A stretch of DNA of 64,000 nt from JBBQZO01 sp038207625 (lineage in GTDB: Bacteria > Pseudomonadota > Gammaproteobacteria > Burkholderiales > Burkholderiaceae_D). Each line of letters begins with the position of its first letter. Position 1 is the first letter of the stretch. The translations under genes were made by a program, and so were the position numbers. Under the pieces are notes generated by a model, which saw nothing but the letters and a program-made list of their open reading frames with translations, was not told the origin of the DNA and did not search any database. The DNA lies in assembly GCA_038207625.1 (NCBI GenBank), contig JBBQZO010000006.1:144923-208922 (forward strand), in the 5' to 3' direction. Below are positions 43,450 to 52,305 of the stretch, in pieces.

Positions 43450-43981
43450 AGTCGAGGCACAGGCGCGCCTGATCCGCGCGCTGCTGTGGCTGTGTTTCGC
43501 CGTGCAAGCGCTCTTCTATGTGCTGGCGTGGGGCGGCTGGCATCCGGCCATCGGCAGCTGGTGGATGGACGTGACGGCGACCGGGGTGACGGCGCCCCAG
43601 GTGCTGGCGATGGCGCCGCGGCAGCAGATGCTGGGCGCGGCGAGCGACCTGCCGGCGCTCTTGGCGATGGGTTTTGGCTTGTGGCGGCTGGACCGCATGC
43701 TGGCCGGCTTGCGGCTTGATGCCTTGTTCACGCTGGGCGCGATCGGCCACCTGCGCGCGTTCGCCGGCGCAACGCTGGCGTCAATCGTGCTGAGCATCCT
43801 TGCCACGCCGGCGCGCGGCTTGTTGTTTCGCTGGTTCAGCGGCGCGCCCGAACGCCACCTGGCAATGGGCGTCAATTCCGACCAGCTGGCGCTGATCGTG
43901 GTGTGCACGCTGTTCTACCTGATCACGACGATGATGCACGAGGGGCGCCGGCTGGCCGAGGAAAACGAGGGCTTCGTCTGA
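43424..43981 (+). CDS. DUF2975-family membrane protein
   Basis: 185 residues with four hydrophobic helices (about 15-37, 72-90, 108-132, 150-168). The C-terminus LITTMMHEGRRLAEENEGFV is typical of DUF2975 proteins, which are regularly paired with a small Cro/CI-type regulator, as here. Function unknown. Its stop overlaps the regulator's ATG by 1 base (TGATG). Confidence 0.8.
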   Translation: MNPKQSFNEVEAQARLIRALLWLCFAVQALFYVLAWGGWHPAIGSWWMDVTATGVTAPQVLAMAPRQQMLGAASDLPALLAMGFGLWRLDRMLAGLRLDALFTLGAIGHLRAFAGATLASIVLSILATPARGLLFRWFSGAPERHLAMGVNSDQLALIVVCTLFYLITTMMHEGRRLAEENEGFV

Positions 43982-44232
43982 TGGCGATGATCATCCACCT
44001 GGACGTGATGCTGGCCAAGCGCAAGGTCAAATCCAAGGAGCTGGCCGCCTACGTCGGCATCAGCGAGCAAAATCTGTCGCTGCTCAAGTCGGGCAAGGTC
44101 AAGGGCGTGCGCTTTTCGACGCTGGAAAAAATTTGCGAGCGCCTCACGTGCCAGCCGGGCGACATCCTCGAATGGGTGGCCGACGGCGCCGCGCCGCCGA
44201 TCGACGATGAGGCGGGCGGCGCGCTGCTGTGA
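43981..44232 (+). CDS. Small Cro/CI-type HTH transcriptional regulator (YozG-like)
   Basis: 83 residues from the ATG at 43981; a second ATG at 43987 also fits. The HTH is ELAAYVGISEQNLSLLKSGK, followed by FSTLEKICERLTCQPGDIL, the YozG/HTH_26 pattern. It is coupled to the DUF2975 gene, and the 21-bp repeats upstream of that gene are its likely operator. Confidence 0.85.
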   Translation: MAMIIHLDVMLAKRKVKSKELAAYVGISEQNLSLLKSGKVKGVRFSTLEKICERLTCQPGDILEWVADGAAPPIDDEAGGALL

Positions 44233-44248
44233 GCGCGCCGCCGTCTCG

Positions 44249-45469
44249 CTAACGCCCCGGATTGAGGATTTTCGCCACCGGAGAGTGGCGCAGGCGGAAC
44301 GCGTCCGGCATGCTTGACCCCAGCAGCGGACGCAAATACATGCGGAATGCGTCAGTGATGTCGGTGCCGTTGGCGGCGATGAATTCGTCCTCCATCACGC
44401 GCGTCTTGCCGGCCACCGCGGCCAACGGCAGCAGGTCGTAGTCCACCGAATAAAAGCCCGTGCGGCGGATTGCCACCGAGCCGTCGCTGCTGCCCCACAT
44501 GGCGAACTGCACGGCCTTTTCGCCCACCTCGCGCGCCTCGCGCTGGTCCACGTCCGACACGCAGCCGATGAAGGAGCGCTGCAGATAGCCGAAGGTGTCG
44601 CCGCGCACCCGCTTGATGCCCAGCTTGGCCTTGATCTCGTCGCACAGCAGATCGGCCAGCGCGCCGGTGCCCGACAGCTGCACATTGCCGTGCGCGTCGC
44701 GTTCGAGTTCCTTCGACAGCAGCGCGGCGATCGGTTCGCCGGCCGCGTCGTGGATGCCTTCCGAGACGGCGATCACGCAGCGCCCGTAACGTTCATACGT
44801 GGCCTTCACGTCGGCCAGGAAGTGCGCCAGATCGAACACCCGCTCGGGCAGGTAGATCAGGTGCGGCCCGTCGTCCGGGAATTTTTTGCCCAGCGCGGCG
44901 GCGGCCGTCAGAAAGCCCGCATGGCGTCCCATCACCACGCCCACGTACACGCCCGGCAGCGCCGCGTTGTCCAGGTTGGCGCCGGCAAACGCCTGCGCGA
45001 CGAAGCGCGCCGCCGACGGAAAACCGGGCGTGTGGTCGTTGCCCACCAGGTCGTTGTCGATGGTTTTCGGGATGTGCATGCAGCGCAGCGGATAACCGGC
45101 TTTGGCCGCTTCCAGGCTGACGATGCGCACCGTGTCGGACGAGTCGTTACCGCCGATGTAGAAGAAGTGTTCGATCTCGTGCGCGCGCAAGACCTTGAAA
45201 ATTTCCTGGCAATACTTGACGTCCGGTTTGTCGCGCGTCGAGCCCAGCGCCGACGACGGCGTGGCCGCCACCAGTTCCAGATTGTGGCTGGTCTCCTGGG
45301 TCAGGTCGACGAAGTCCTCGTCGACGATGCCGCGCACGCCATGCAGCGCGCCGTACACCCGTTCGACCTGGCGGAAGCGGCGCGCCTCCAGTGCCACCCC
45401 GACCAGCGACTGGTTGATGACGGCGGTGGGGCCGCCTCCCTGCGCGACAAGAATTTTTCCAGACGACAT
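44249..45469 (-). CDS. Pyrophosphate-dependent 6-phosphofructokinase
   Basis: 406 residues. It phosphorylates fructose 6-phosphate with PPi, reversibly. Marks are KILVAQGGGPTAVINQSL, FFYIGGNDSSDTV (GGND instead of the ATP-type GGDG) and MHIPKTIDNDLVGNDHTPGF, whose PKTIDND is the catalytic loop; VGVVMGRHAGFL follows. PPi specificity is inferred from the Asp after GGN. The gene stands alone, convergent with the HTH gene. Confidence 0.88.
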   Translation of the reverse strand: MSSGKILVAQGGGPTAVINQSLVGVALEARRFRQVERVYGALHGVRGIVDEDFVDLTQETSHNLELVAATPSSALGSTRDKPDVKYCQEIFKVLRAHEIEHFFYIGGNDSSDTVRIVSLEAAKAGYPLRCMHIPKTIDNDLVGNDHTPGFPSAARFVAQAFAGANLDNAALPGVYVGVVMGRHAGFLTAAAALGKKFPDDGPHLIYLPERVFDLAHFLADVKATYERYGRCVIAVSEGIHDAAGEPIAALLSKELERDAHGNVQLSGTGALADLLCDEIKAKLGIKRVRGDTFGYLQRSFIGCVSDVDQREAREVGEKAVQFAMWGSSDGSVAIRRTGFYSVDYDLLPLAAVAGKTRVMEDEFIAANGTDITDAFRMYLRPLLGSSMPDAFRLRHSPVAKILNPGR

Positions 45470-45541
45470 GCCGATCTCCTTCGAGGTTGGTGAGCGATCC
45501 CCTAGCGTACCGCGAAACGGCGCGCCGCGTGGTGCATCGCG

Positions 45542-47581
45542 CTAGTCGGGCGCGCGAATATGGTCGAGCAGCGCCAGTGTGTGCGCGTTGGGTGCCCGCG
45601 TGGCCAGGCTGACCAAGACCAGCGCCAGCATCCCGGCCGGCACGCCGAACACGCCGGCCGAAAACGGCGCGATGTGGAACCACAGGCCGGCCGTGCTGCC
45701 GCCCAGCGTCGGATTGGTGTGCAGCATGTAGTAGACGCACACCCCGAAGCCGACCAGCATGCCGGCGATCGCCCCGCTGGCATTGGCGCGCCGCCAGAAC
45801 ACCCCCAGCACCAGCGCCGGAAACAAGGTCGAGCCGGCCAGCGAAAACGCCGCGCCCACCAGCGAGAGGATGTCGGCCGGTTTTTGCGAGGCCGTGTAGG
45901 CGGCGATGAAGGCCACCGCCAGCAGCAGCAGCTTGGAAATGGTGACCCGCTTCTGGGTCGAGGCGGTCGGGTCGACCACCTTGTAGTAGATGTCGTGCGA
46001 GAGCGCGTTGGAGATCGCCAGCAGCAGGCCGTCGGCGGTCGACAGCGCGGCGGCCAGCCCGCCGGCCGCGACCAGCCCCGAGATCACGTAGGGCAGGCCG
46101 GCGATTTCCGGCGTGGCCAGCACCAGCATGTCGCCGTCCAGCGCGATCTCGGCCAGTTGCACCACGCCGTCGTGGTTGACATCGACGATCGAAATCAAGG
46201 GCGTGACCTTGTCCACATTGGCCCAGTACGATACCCAGGTGGGCAGGTTGGCGAAATGGCTGCCCACCAGCGAGGTGTAGATATCGTATTTGACCAGCAC
46301 CGCCAGCGCCGGGATCGACAGGTAGACCAGCAGGATGAACAGCAGCGTCCAGAACACCGACATGCGCGTCTGGTCAACCGAGGGCGTGGTGTAGGAGCGC
46401 ATCAGGATGTGCGGCAGGGCGGCGGTGCCCAGCATCAGGCAGAACACCAGCGCCAGAAAATTATTGCGCCGGATATCGGAGGCGTCTTCATCGGCACCGG
46501 GGAAGGGGGTGGCGTGCGGCTCGGGCAATTGCGCGCGCAGCAGATTGGCCGCGCGTGCTTCGCGCCAGACGCGCGCGGCGGCGTCGGCCGTCTTCGGATA
46601 GCCGATCAGATTGCGCTCGGCGCCGCGAATGTCGAGCAGCGAGGTGTTGTGCGCGCGCGCCGCGTCAAGCCGGCGTTGGGCGGCCAGCCGGCCCGCTTCC
46701 CATGACGCCGGCAAGGCATTGATCTGCGCTTCGATGGCGTCGGCGCGCTGTTTGAAGATCGCGCGCACCTGCAGCTCCTTGGGGTCGTGCTCCAGCGCCG
46801 TCTCGCGCAGCGTCAGCTTGGCCAGCACGGTACCGTAGGCCATCTGCGGTACCGGATTGTCGCTGTGCTTGACCGACAGCCAGATGGTGGGCATCAAAAA
46901 TGCCACCAGAATGATGATGTACTGCGCCACCTGGGTCCAGGTGATCGCGCGCATGCCGCCCAGGAAGGAGCACACCAGGATGCTGGCCAGGCCGAGGAAA
47001 ATCCCGACCGAGAAATCGACGCCGGTAAAGCGCGAGGCGATCAGGCCGACCGCGTAGATCTGCGCCACCACGTAGGTAAACGAGACGATGATGGTGGCGC
47101 ACACGGCGATCACCCGCACCGGCGCGCCGCGCCCGCCGGGCGCGCCGCCGTAACGCGCAGCGAGGAAATCGGGGATGGTGTACTGGGCGAACTTGCGCAG
47201 GTAGGGCGCGATCAGAATTGCCACCAGCACGTAGCCGCCGGTCCAGCCCATGATGTAGGCCAGCGCGTCGAAGCCGCGCAGGTACAGCCCGCCGGCCAGG
47301 CTGATGAAGCTGGCCGCCGAGATCCAGTCGGCCGCCGTGGCCATGCCGTTGAACAGGGCCGGCACGCGCCGCCCGGCCACATAATATTCGCTGACGTTGG
47401 CGGTGCGGCTGATCACGCCGATGCCGGCGTACAGCACGATGGTGGTAAACATGAACAGGTAGCCGATCCACACGCGCGGCATGCCTTCGCGCTCGAGCAT
47501 GAACAGCGCCACCAGGAACACCGCGCAGCCGGCCGTGTACATCAGGTAGTAGCGCGAGAGCTGGCGAAACCAGTCCGTCAT
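45542..47581 (-). CDS. Sodium:solute symporter, VC_2705/ActP-like, with a soluble insert
   Basis: 679 residues with about 13 membrane helices. Marks are YYVAGRRVPALFNGMATAAD WIS-type start (ATAADWISAASFISLAGGLY), GGMRAITWTQVAQYIIIL, and ALSTADGLLLAISNALSHD. Residues about 255-365 form a charged helical insert absent from short symporters but usual in the VC_2705 group. Acetate or another small carboxylate is the likely substrate. The start overlaps the DUF4212 gene by 4 bases. Confidence 0.87.
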   Translation of the reverse strand: MTDWFRQLSRYYLMYTAGCAVFLVALFMLEREGMPRVWIGYLFMFTTIVLYAGIGVISRTANVSEYYVAGRRVPALFNGMATAADWISAASFISLAGGLYLRGFDALAYIMGWTGGYVLVAILIAPYLRKFAQYTIPDFLAARYGGAPGGRGAPVRVIAVCATIIVSFTYVVAQIYAVGLIASRFTGVDFSVGIFLGLASILVCSFLGGMRAITWTQVAQYIIILVAFLMPTIWLSVKHSDNPVPQMAYGTVLAKLTLRETALEHDPKELQVRAIFKQRADAIEAQINALPASWEAGRLAAQRRLDAARAHNTSLLDIRGAERNLIGYPKTADAAARVWREARAANLLRAQLPEPHATPFPGADEDASDIRRNNFLALVFCLMLGTAALPHILMRSYTTPSVDQTRMSVFWTLLFILLVYLSIPALAVLVKYDIYTSLVGSHFANLPTWVSYWANVDKVTPLISIVDVNHDGVVQLAEIALDGDMLVLATPEIAGLPYVISGLVAAGGLAAALSTADGLLLAISNALSHDIYYKVVDPTASTQKRVTISKLLLLAVAFIAAYTASQKPADILSLVGAAFSLAGSTLFPALVLGVFWRRANASGAIAGMLVGFGVCVYYMLHTNPTLGGSTAGLWFHIAPFSAGVFGVPAGMLALVLVSLATRAPNAHTLALLDHIRAPD

Positions 47582-47895
47582 GGCAATTCCAGTTGCGCGC
47601 GCAGGGCCAGGTCAAGCCGGCGCATGCGCCAGGCATACAGGCCGATCAGCGCCAGGTAGATCAGCGCGGCGCCCTGGGCCGCCATGTAGAACGACAGCGG
47701 CCAGCCAAACAGCGTCAAGCGCGCCAGCGCGCGCGCGTAAAACGCGCTGCAAAAGGTCGTCAGCAGCCAGGCCGCCAGCAGTGCGGCGCTCATGTTGCGG
47801 TTGCTTTTCCAGTGCGCCGCGCGCAGCTGTTGCAGCGTCGCGCGCGGTGGCGCGGCGGCGCCGGCCGGATCGGGGGGCGGGGTAAGCGGGTCCAT
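47578..47895 (-). CDS. DUF4212 small subunit of the sodium/solute symporter
   Basis: 105 residues. After a Pro/Ala-rich start, AAHWKSNRNMSAALLAAW begins the first of two helices (about 38-58 and 72-94), separated by RLTLFGWPLSFYMAAQGA. This is the standard partner of VC_2705-type symporters. It lies 1 base after the sensor kinase stop and overlaps the symporter ATG. Confidence 0.88.
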   Translation of the reverse strand: MDPLTPPPDPAGAAAPPRATLQQLRAAHWKSNRNMSAALLAAWLLTTFCSAFYARALARLTLFGWPLSFYMAAQGAALIYLALIGLYAWRMRRLDLALRAQLELP

Positions 47896-47896
47896 G

Positions 47897-49429
47897 TCAG
47901 GTCTCGTTGTCGAAAGTGGTGGCCGTCTGCAGCGCGAAACTGAGCCGGAACAGGCTGCCAGGATGCTTGGCGCTGACGCTGCGCGGATTGTTGAACAGGT
48001 CGATCTCGGCGCCGTGCTGCAAGGCGATTTCGCGCACGATCGCCAGTCCCAGCCCGCTGCCGTCGGCGCTGCTGCCCAGGATGCGGTAGAAGCGCTCGAA
48101 CACGCGCGCGCGCTCCGGTGGTGCGATGCCGGGGCCGGTGTCTTCCACCTCCAGCAGCGCCAGCGCGGCGTCGTCGTCGACGCGCACCCGCACCGTCACG
48201 CTGCCGTCCGCGCTCGTGTAGCGCAGCGCGTTGTCGATCAGGTTCGATAGCAGTTCGCGCAGCATCAGCGCATTGCCGTTGATCAGAATCGGGTAGCCGG
48301 GCTGTTCAAACCCGAGGTCGATGCGCTGTGCGAACGAGGCCGGCACCCATTCGAGCACGGTGCGCCGCGCCAGTTCGTTCAGGTCCAGCGGCACCTGCGC
48401 GCTGCCGGCCTGCGGCGCGTTCTCGGCGCGCGCCAGCGCCAGCAGCTGGTTCACCAGCCGGGTGGCCGATTCCGAGCTTTTCGCCAGCTGCTCGAGCGAG
48501 CGGTGGATCTCGCCCGGGTCCACCTGGCGCAGCGCCAGCTCGGACTGCATGCGCATGCCCGCCAGCGGCGTCTTCATCTGGTGCGCCGCGTCGGCGATGA
48601 AGCGCTTTTGCATGTCGATCGACTGCGACAGGCGCGCCAGCATGTCGTTGAGCGAACCGACCAGCGGCGCGATTTCCTCGGGCACGTCGCGCGAATCGAT
48701 GGGACTCAAGTCGTCCGACGCGCGCGCGCGGATGCGCAGCTGCAGTTCGGCCAGCGGCGACAGACCGCGCGCCAGCGCAAACCAGACCAGTGCCAGCACG
48801 ATCGGCAGGATGATGAACTGGGGCAGGATCACGCCCTTGATGATCTCGTTGGCCAGCAGCGCGCGCTTGTCCAGCGTCTCGGCCACCTGCACCAGCGCGG
48901 CGTGGCCGTCGTCGTCGAGCGCGCCCGCGCCGCGCAGGTTCAGGTAGGAGAACGCCACCCGCACCGGCGTGCCATGCATCACGTCGTTGCGAAAGTTGAT
49001 GGTCGCCGGGCGGAACCGATCCTCGTCCTGCGGCGTGGGCAGGTCGCGGTCGCCGTCGATGTACTCGCCGTGGCTGCCCAGGATCTGGAAGTAGACGTTG
49101 TCGACCTCGTCGGCGCGCAGGATGTCGCGCGCCGAGCCGGGCAGGCGCGAGACGAGTTTGCCGTCGACCTCCTTGACCTGCTGGGCCAGCACCGTCACGC
49201 TGTCTTCGAGCGCATGGTCGAACGGCTGGTTGGCGATCGATTTGGCCACCAGATAGGTGATCGCGATGCTCATCGGCCACAGCAGCAGCAGCGGCGCCAG
49301 CATCCAGTCGAGGATCTCGCCAAACAGCGAATGATGGATGTCGTCATCGGGCTCAAGCTCGGGCGGCACATACGGCAGCGCCGTCGCCTCGCCCGACAGG
49401 TCTTGCAGGCCGGTGTCGCGCTCGTCCAC
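47897..49429 (-). CDS. Sensor histidine kinase of the symporter operon (TctE/QseC type)
   Basis: 510 residues from a GTG at 49429 that overlaps the response regulator's TAG stop (TAGTG), the best evidence for this start. Helices at about 40-65 and 215-238 enclose a periplasmic sensor domain. A HAMP-like linker precedes ADAAHQMKTPLAGMRMQSEL (phosphorylated His), LRELLSNLIDNALRYT (N box), VEDTGPGIAPPERARVFERF and GSGLGLAIVREIALQHG. It likely controls the symporter genes that follow it in the same transcript. Confidence 0.88.
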   Translation of the reverse strand: MDERDTGLQDLSGEATALPYVPPELEPDDDIHHSLFGEILDWMLAPLLLLWPMSIAITYLVAKSIANQPFDHALEDSVTVLAQQVKEVDGKLVSRLPGSARDILRADEVDNVYFQILGSHGEYIDGDRDLPTPQDEDRFRPATINFRNDVMHGTPVRVAFSYLNLRGAGALDDDGHAALVQVAETLDKRALLANEIIKGVILPQFIILPIVLALVWFALARGLSPLAELQLRIRARASDDLSPIDSRDVPEEIAPLVGSLNDMLARLSQSIDMQKRFIADAAHQMKTPLAGMRMQSELALRQVDPGEIHRSLEQLAKSSESATRLVNQLLALARAENAPQAGSAQVPLDLNELARRTVLEWVPASFAQRIDLGFEQPGYPILINGNALMLRELLSNLIDNALRYTSADGSVTVRVRVDDDAALALLEVEDTGPGIAPPERARVFERFYRILGSSADGSGLGLAIVREIALQHGAEIDLFNNPRSVSAKHPGSLFRLSFALQTATTFDNET

Positions 49430-50145
49430 TAGAGGGCGGGTTTGGCGTCGGTCGGGTCGACGGGCCCCTTGACCGGCTCGACGAATTTTTCCAGGCAGTA
49501 GCCCAGCCCGCGCACGGTGGCGATGCGGATGCCGCCTTGCTCGATCTTTTTGCGCAGCCGGTGCACATACACTTCGATGGCGTTGTTGGACACTTCCTCG
49601 CCCCACTCGCACAGATGGTCGACCAGCTGCTCCTTCGACACCAGCCGGCCGGCGCGCGCCAGTAGAATTTCGAGCAGCCCCAGTTCGCGCGCCGACAAGT
49701 CCAGCATCACTTCGTTGATATACGCGCTGCGCCCCACCTGGTCGTACACCAGCGGGCCGTGCTTGACGACTGTCGGGCCGCCGCCGGCGCCGCGCCGGGT
49801 CAGCGCACGTACGCGCGCTTCCAGCTCGGACAGCGCGAACGGCTTGGCCATGTAATCGTCGGCGCCCAGATCGAGCCCGTTGACGCGCTGCTCGAGCGAA
49901 TCGGCCGCCGTCAGGATCAGCACCGGCAGCAGCGAGGCGCGCGCGCGCAGCCGGCGCAGCACGTCCAGCCCGGACATCTTGGGCAATCCCAGGTCGAGGA
50001 TCAACAGGTCGAACTCCTGGGTCGACAGGGCGGTGTCGGCATCCTCGCCGTTGGAGACGCAATCGGTCGCATAGCCGGACTGGCGCAGCGAGCGGGTCAG
50101 GCCGTCGGCCAGTACACTATCATCTTCGGCAAGTAAAATACGCAT
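49429..50145 (-). CDS. OmpR-family response regulator of the symporter operon
   Basis: 238 residues from the ATG at 50145 (MRILLAEDDSVLADGL). The receiver domain has the phosphorylated Asp in LLILDLGLPKMSG, then LILTAADS and DDYMAKPFALSELEARV. The C-terminal winged helix (about 135-230) ends RIATVRGLGYCLEKF. It overlaps the kinase gene by one base. Confidence 0.92.
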   Translation of the reverse strand: MRILLAEDDSVLADGLTRSLRQSGYATDCVSNGEDADTALSTQEFDLLILDLGLPKMSGLDVLRRLRARASLLPVLILTAADSLEQRVNGLDLGADDYMAKPFALSELEARVRALTRRGAGGGPTVVKHGPLVYDQVGRSAYINEVMLDLSARELGLLEILLARAGRLVSKEQLVDHLCEWGEEVSNNAIEVYVHRLRKKIEQGGIRIATVRGLGYCLEKFVEPVKGPVDPTDAKPAL

Positions 50146-50415
50146 CGGGGCACCGGTAAAATAGAACGCATGCAAGAATGACAAAGGCGCGCGGGACAAA
50201 GCGCCGGCGGCGCGAGCGACAGCGCCGCGCCGGCCAAACCGGGGACAGCATTTTTTGTGCGGCTGTAGCGCACCATTTGCGCTGCCTCCGCTTGGGCGGG
50301 TCGACGTCAGTCGCCTTCGTCCGCCTTTGCATTGTGTTTCATTTGCCGCGCCATGGCGAGTTTTTGTGCAAAATCAGCAATTTCGATCAATTTTGGCCAG
50401 ACTGCAAAGTCCTGC

Positions 50416-50444
50416 TTGCAATTACCACTGTTTTTTTATACAGT
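50416..50444 (+). promoter_or_regulatory. recA promoter
   Basis: TTGCAA (50416-50421) and TACAGT (50439-50444) are 17 bases apart. The -10 lies inside the LexA box, so repressor binding would block it. Confidence 0.6.
50428..50443. promoter_or_regulatory. LexA (SOS) box upstream of recA
   Basis: CTGTTTTTTTATACAG matches the CTGT-N8-ACAG consensus exactly, and the flanks extend the symmetry to ACTG/CAGT. It overlaps the recA -10 and lies 89 bases before the ATG. This predicts LexA repression and induction by DNA damage. Confidence 0.88.
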
Positions 50445-50531
50445 ACCGGCTGTGACGCGATTTGCCGAGTTGAGGGCCGCGTCCTGCGCTTCCGCAGTTT
50501 CACCAGATTACGCATTTATGAAGGCTAAAAA

Positions 50532-51665
50532 ATGATCATGGACGACAAAAAACCGACCGCATCCGCGTCGGAAAAGGGCAAGGCGCTCGCCGCGGCCCTG
50601 GCGCAGATCGAGAAACAGTTCGGCAAAGGCTCGGTGATGCGCATGGATGCCAGCACCCCCGTCGAAGAAGTGCAAGTGGTGTCGACCGGTTCGCTCGGCC
50701 TCGACATCGCGCTGGGCGTGGGCGGCTTGCCGCGCGGGCGCGTGGTGGAAATCTACGGCCCTGAATCGTCGGGCAAAACCACGCTGACGCTGCAGACCAT
50801 CGCCGAGATGCAAAAGCTGGGCGGCACCTGCGCCTTCATCGACGCCGAGCACGCGCTGGACGTGGGTTACGCGCAAAAGCTGGGCATCAACCTGTCCGAG
50901 CTGCTGATCTCGCAGCCCGACACGGGCGAGCAGGCGCTGGAAATTACCGATGCGCTGGTGCGTTCGGGCAGCGTCGACCTGATCGTCATCGACTCGGTGG
51001 CGGCACTGACACCGCGCGCCGAGATCGAAGGCGACATGGGCGACTCCCTGCCCGGCCTGCAAGCGCGCCTGATGTCGCAAGCGCTGCGCAAGCTGACCGG
51101 CTCGATCAACCGCACCAACACGCTGGTGATTTTTATTAACCAGATCCGCATGAAAATCGGCGTCATGTTCGGCAGCCCGGAGACGACCACGGGCGGCAAC
51201 GCGCTCAAATTCTATGCGTCGGTGCGCCTGGACATCCGCCGCACCGGCTCGATCAAATCGGGCGACGAGGTGATCGGCAACGAAACCAAAGTCAAAGTGG
51301 TCAAGAACAAGATCGCGCCGCCATTCAAAGAAGCCCACTTCGACATCCTGTATGGCGAAGGCACATCGCGCGAAGGTGAAATCCTCGATCTGGGCGCCGA
51401 TAACAAGATCGTTGAAAAGTCCGGTTCGTGGTACAGCTACAACGGCGAACGGATCGGCCAGGGCAAGGACAATGCACGCACCTACCTGAAAGAGCGCCCG
51501 GCACTGGCGCGCGAGATCGAAAACAAGGTGCGCGCCGCGCTCGGCGTGCGCGAATTGCCGCCGGTGCTGGTGGTGGCCGAAAAGCCTGAGAAGGCCGAGA
51601 AAGCCGACAAGGCCGACAAGGCTGACAAGGCCGAACCGGCCGCCAAGCTCAAGGCAGTTGATTAA
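50532..51665 (+). CDS. recA: Recombinase RecA
   Basis: 377 residues. ATP-dependent strand exchange and LexA co-protease. Start at 50532 is chosen for the AAGG 7 bases upstream; 50538 is an alternative. Marks are IYGPESSGKTTLTLQTI (Walker A), LIVIDSVAALTPRAEIEGDM (Walker B and L1) and FINQIRMKIGVMFGSPETTT (L2 side). The last ~30 residues are a Lys/Ala/Asp repeat (KADKADKADKAEP) instead of a purely acidic tail. recX follows, as is usual. Confidence 0.97.
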   Translation: MIMDDKKPTASASEKGKALAAALAQIEKQFGKGSVMRMDASTPVEEVQVVSTGSLGLDIALGVGGLPRGRVVEIYGPESSGKTTLTLQTIAEMQKLGGTCAFIDAEHALDVGYAQKLGINLSELLISQPDTGEQALEITDALVRSGSVDLIVIDSVAALTPRAEIEGDMGDSLPGLQARLMSQALRKLTGSINRTNTLVIFINQIRMKIGVMFGSPETTTGGNALKFYASVRLDIRRTGSIKSGDEVIGNETKVKVVKNKIAPPFKEAHFDILYGEGTSREGEILDLGADNKIVEKSGSWYSYNGERIGQGKDNARTYLKERPALAREIENKVRAALGVRELPPVLVVAEKPEKAEKADKADKADKAEPAAKLKAVD

Positions 51666-51742
51666 GTAGTACCGGCAAAGCCGTACCTAAGGCGCGACTG
51701 CAGATGAATCGCAGGCGCGAGCGAAACCGGGGGCAGCGTTTT

Positions 51743-51781
51743 ATTTCGCCGGTTTTTTGGCGAAATTTACTCTGACCCCGC
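51743..51781. repeat. Dispersed intergenic hairpin element, third copy
   Basis: ATTTCGCC (51743-51750) and GGCGAAAT (51759-51766) form a perfect 8-bp stem around GGTTTTTT. TTACTCTGACCCCGC follows. The copy near 24645 has the same order: stem, 8-base loop, stem, then TTACTCTGGCCCC. Here it could also act as a recA terminator. Confidence 0.7.
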
Positions 51782-51843
51782 TTTCGCATGCCGACGTCCG
51801 CGCCGCCCGCCAGCGCGGCATCGGCCAGCAACAAAGGAATAGC

Positions 51844-52305
51844 ATGGCAGCACCGCCGCTCAGTCTGAAGGCACGCGCCTTGCGCTACTTGTCGATGCGC
51901 GAACACAGCCGCCTGGAGCTGACGCGCAAACTGTCGCGTCACGCGCAGGAAGGTGACGATCTCGCAGCGCTGCTCGATCTGCTCGAAAAATCCAACTGGT
52001 TATCCCAAGAGCGCTTCTCCGAGGCGCTGATCCACCGGCGCGCCGCGCGCTTTGGCAACAGCCGCATCCTGGCCGAGCTGCAAAGCCATGGTATCCAGGG
52101 CGAAGCGCTGCAAACGCTGAAAGAGGGCCTGGTCGACGACGAAACGGCGCGTTGTTGCGAGGTATGGCGGCGCAAGTTTGGCAGCGTACCCGGTGACGCC
52201 GCCGCGCGCGGCAAACAGATGCGCTTTTTGATGCAGCGCGGCTTTTCCCAGCGCGCCATCCGCGTGGCGATGCAGGGCCACATGCCCGACGACGACGCGA
52301 TGTAG
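51844..52305 (+). CDS. recX: RecA modulator RecX
   Basis: 153 residues from the ATG at 51844, with AAGGA at 51833-51837. Made of three-helix repeats: LKARALRYLSMREHSRLELT, LLEKSNWLSQERFSEALIHR and the C-terminal MRFLMQRGFSQRAIRVAM. It limits RecA filament growth. It lies 178 bases after recA, beyond the hairpin element, so expression may depend on partial readthrough. Confidence 0.92.
   Translation: MAAPPLSLKARALRYLSMREHSRLELTRKLSRHAQEGDDLAALLDLLEKSNWLSQERFSEALIHRRAARFGNSRILAELQSHGIQGEALQTLKEGLVDDETARCCEVWRRKFGSVPGDAAARGKQMRFLMQRGFSQRAIRVAMQGHMPDDDAM

Larger units (their letters stand above)
50146..50531. other. 386-base divergent control region between the response regulator and recA
   Basis: It contains a strong GC hairpin (50203-50213 with 50222-50234), a stretch AACCGGGGACAGCATTTTTT that resembles the element after recA (51725 on), the recA promoter and its SOS box, and about 85 bases of recA leader. 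No gene is supported here; short frames on the plus strand have no protein character. Confidence 0.55.

Noticed and set aside
50203..50234. GC hairpin as a terminator of a gene reading toward recA
   Set aside because: No gene ends here; the response regulator gene starts on the opposite strand. It is more likely part of the dispersed intergenic element or leader structure.
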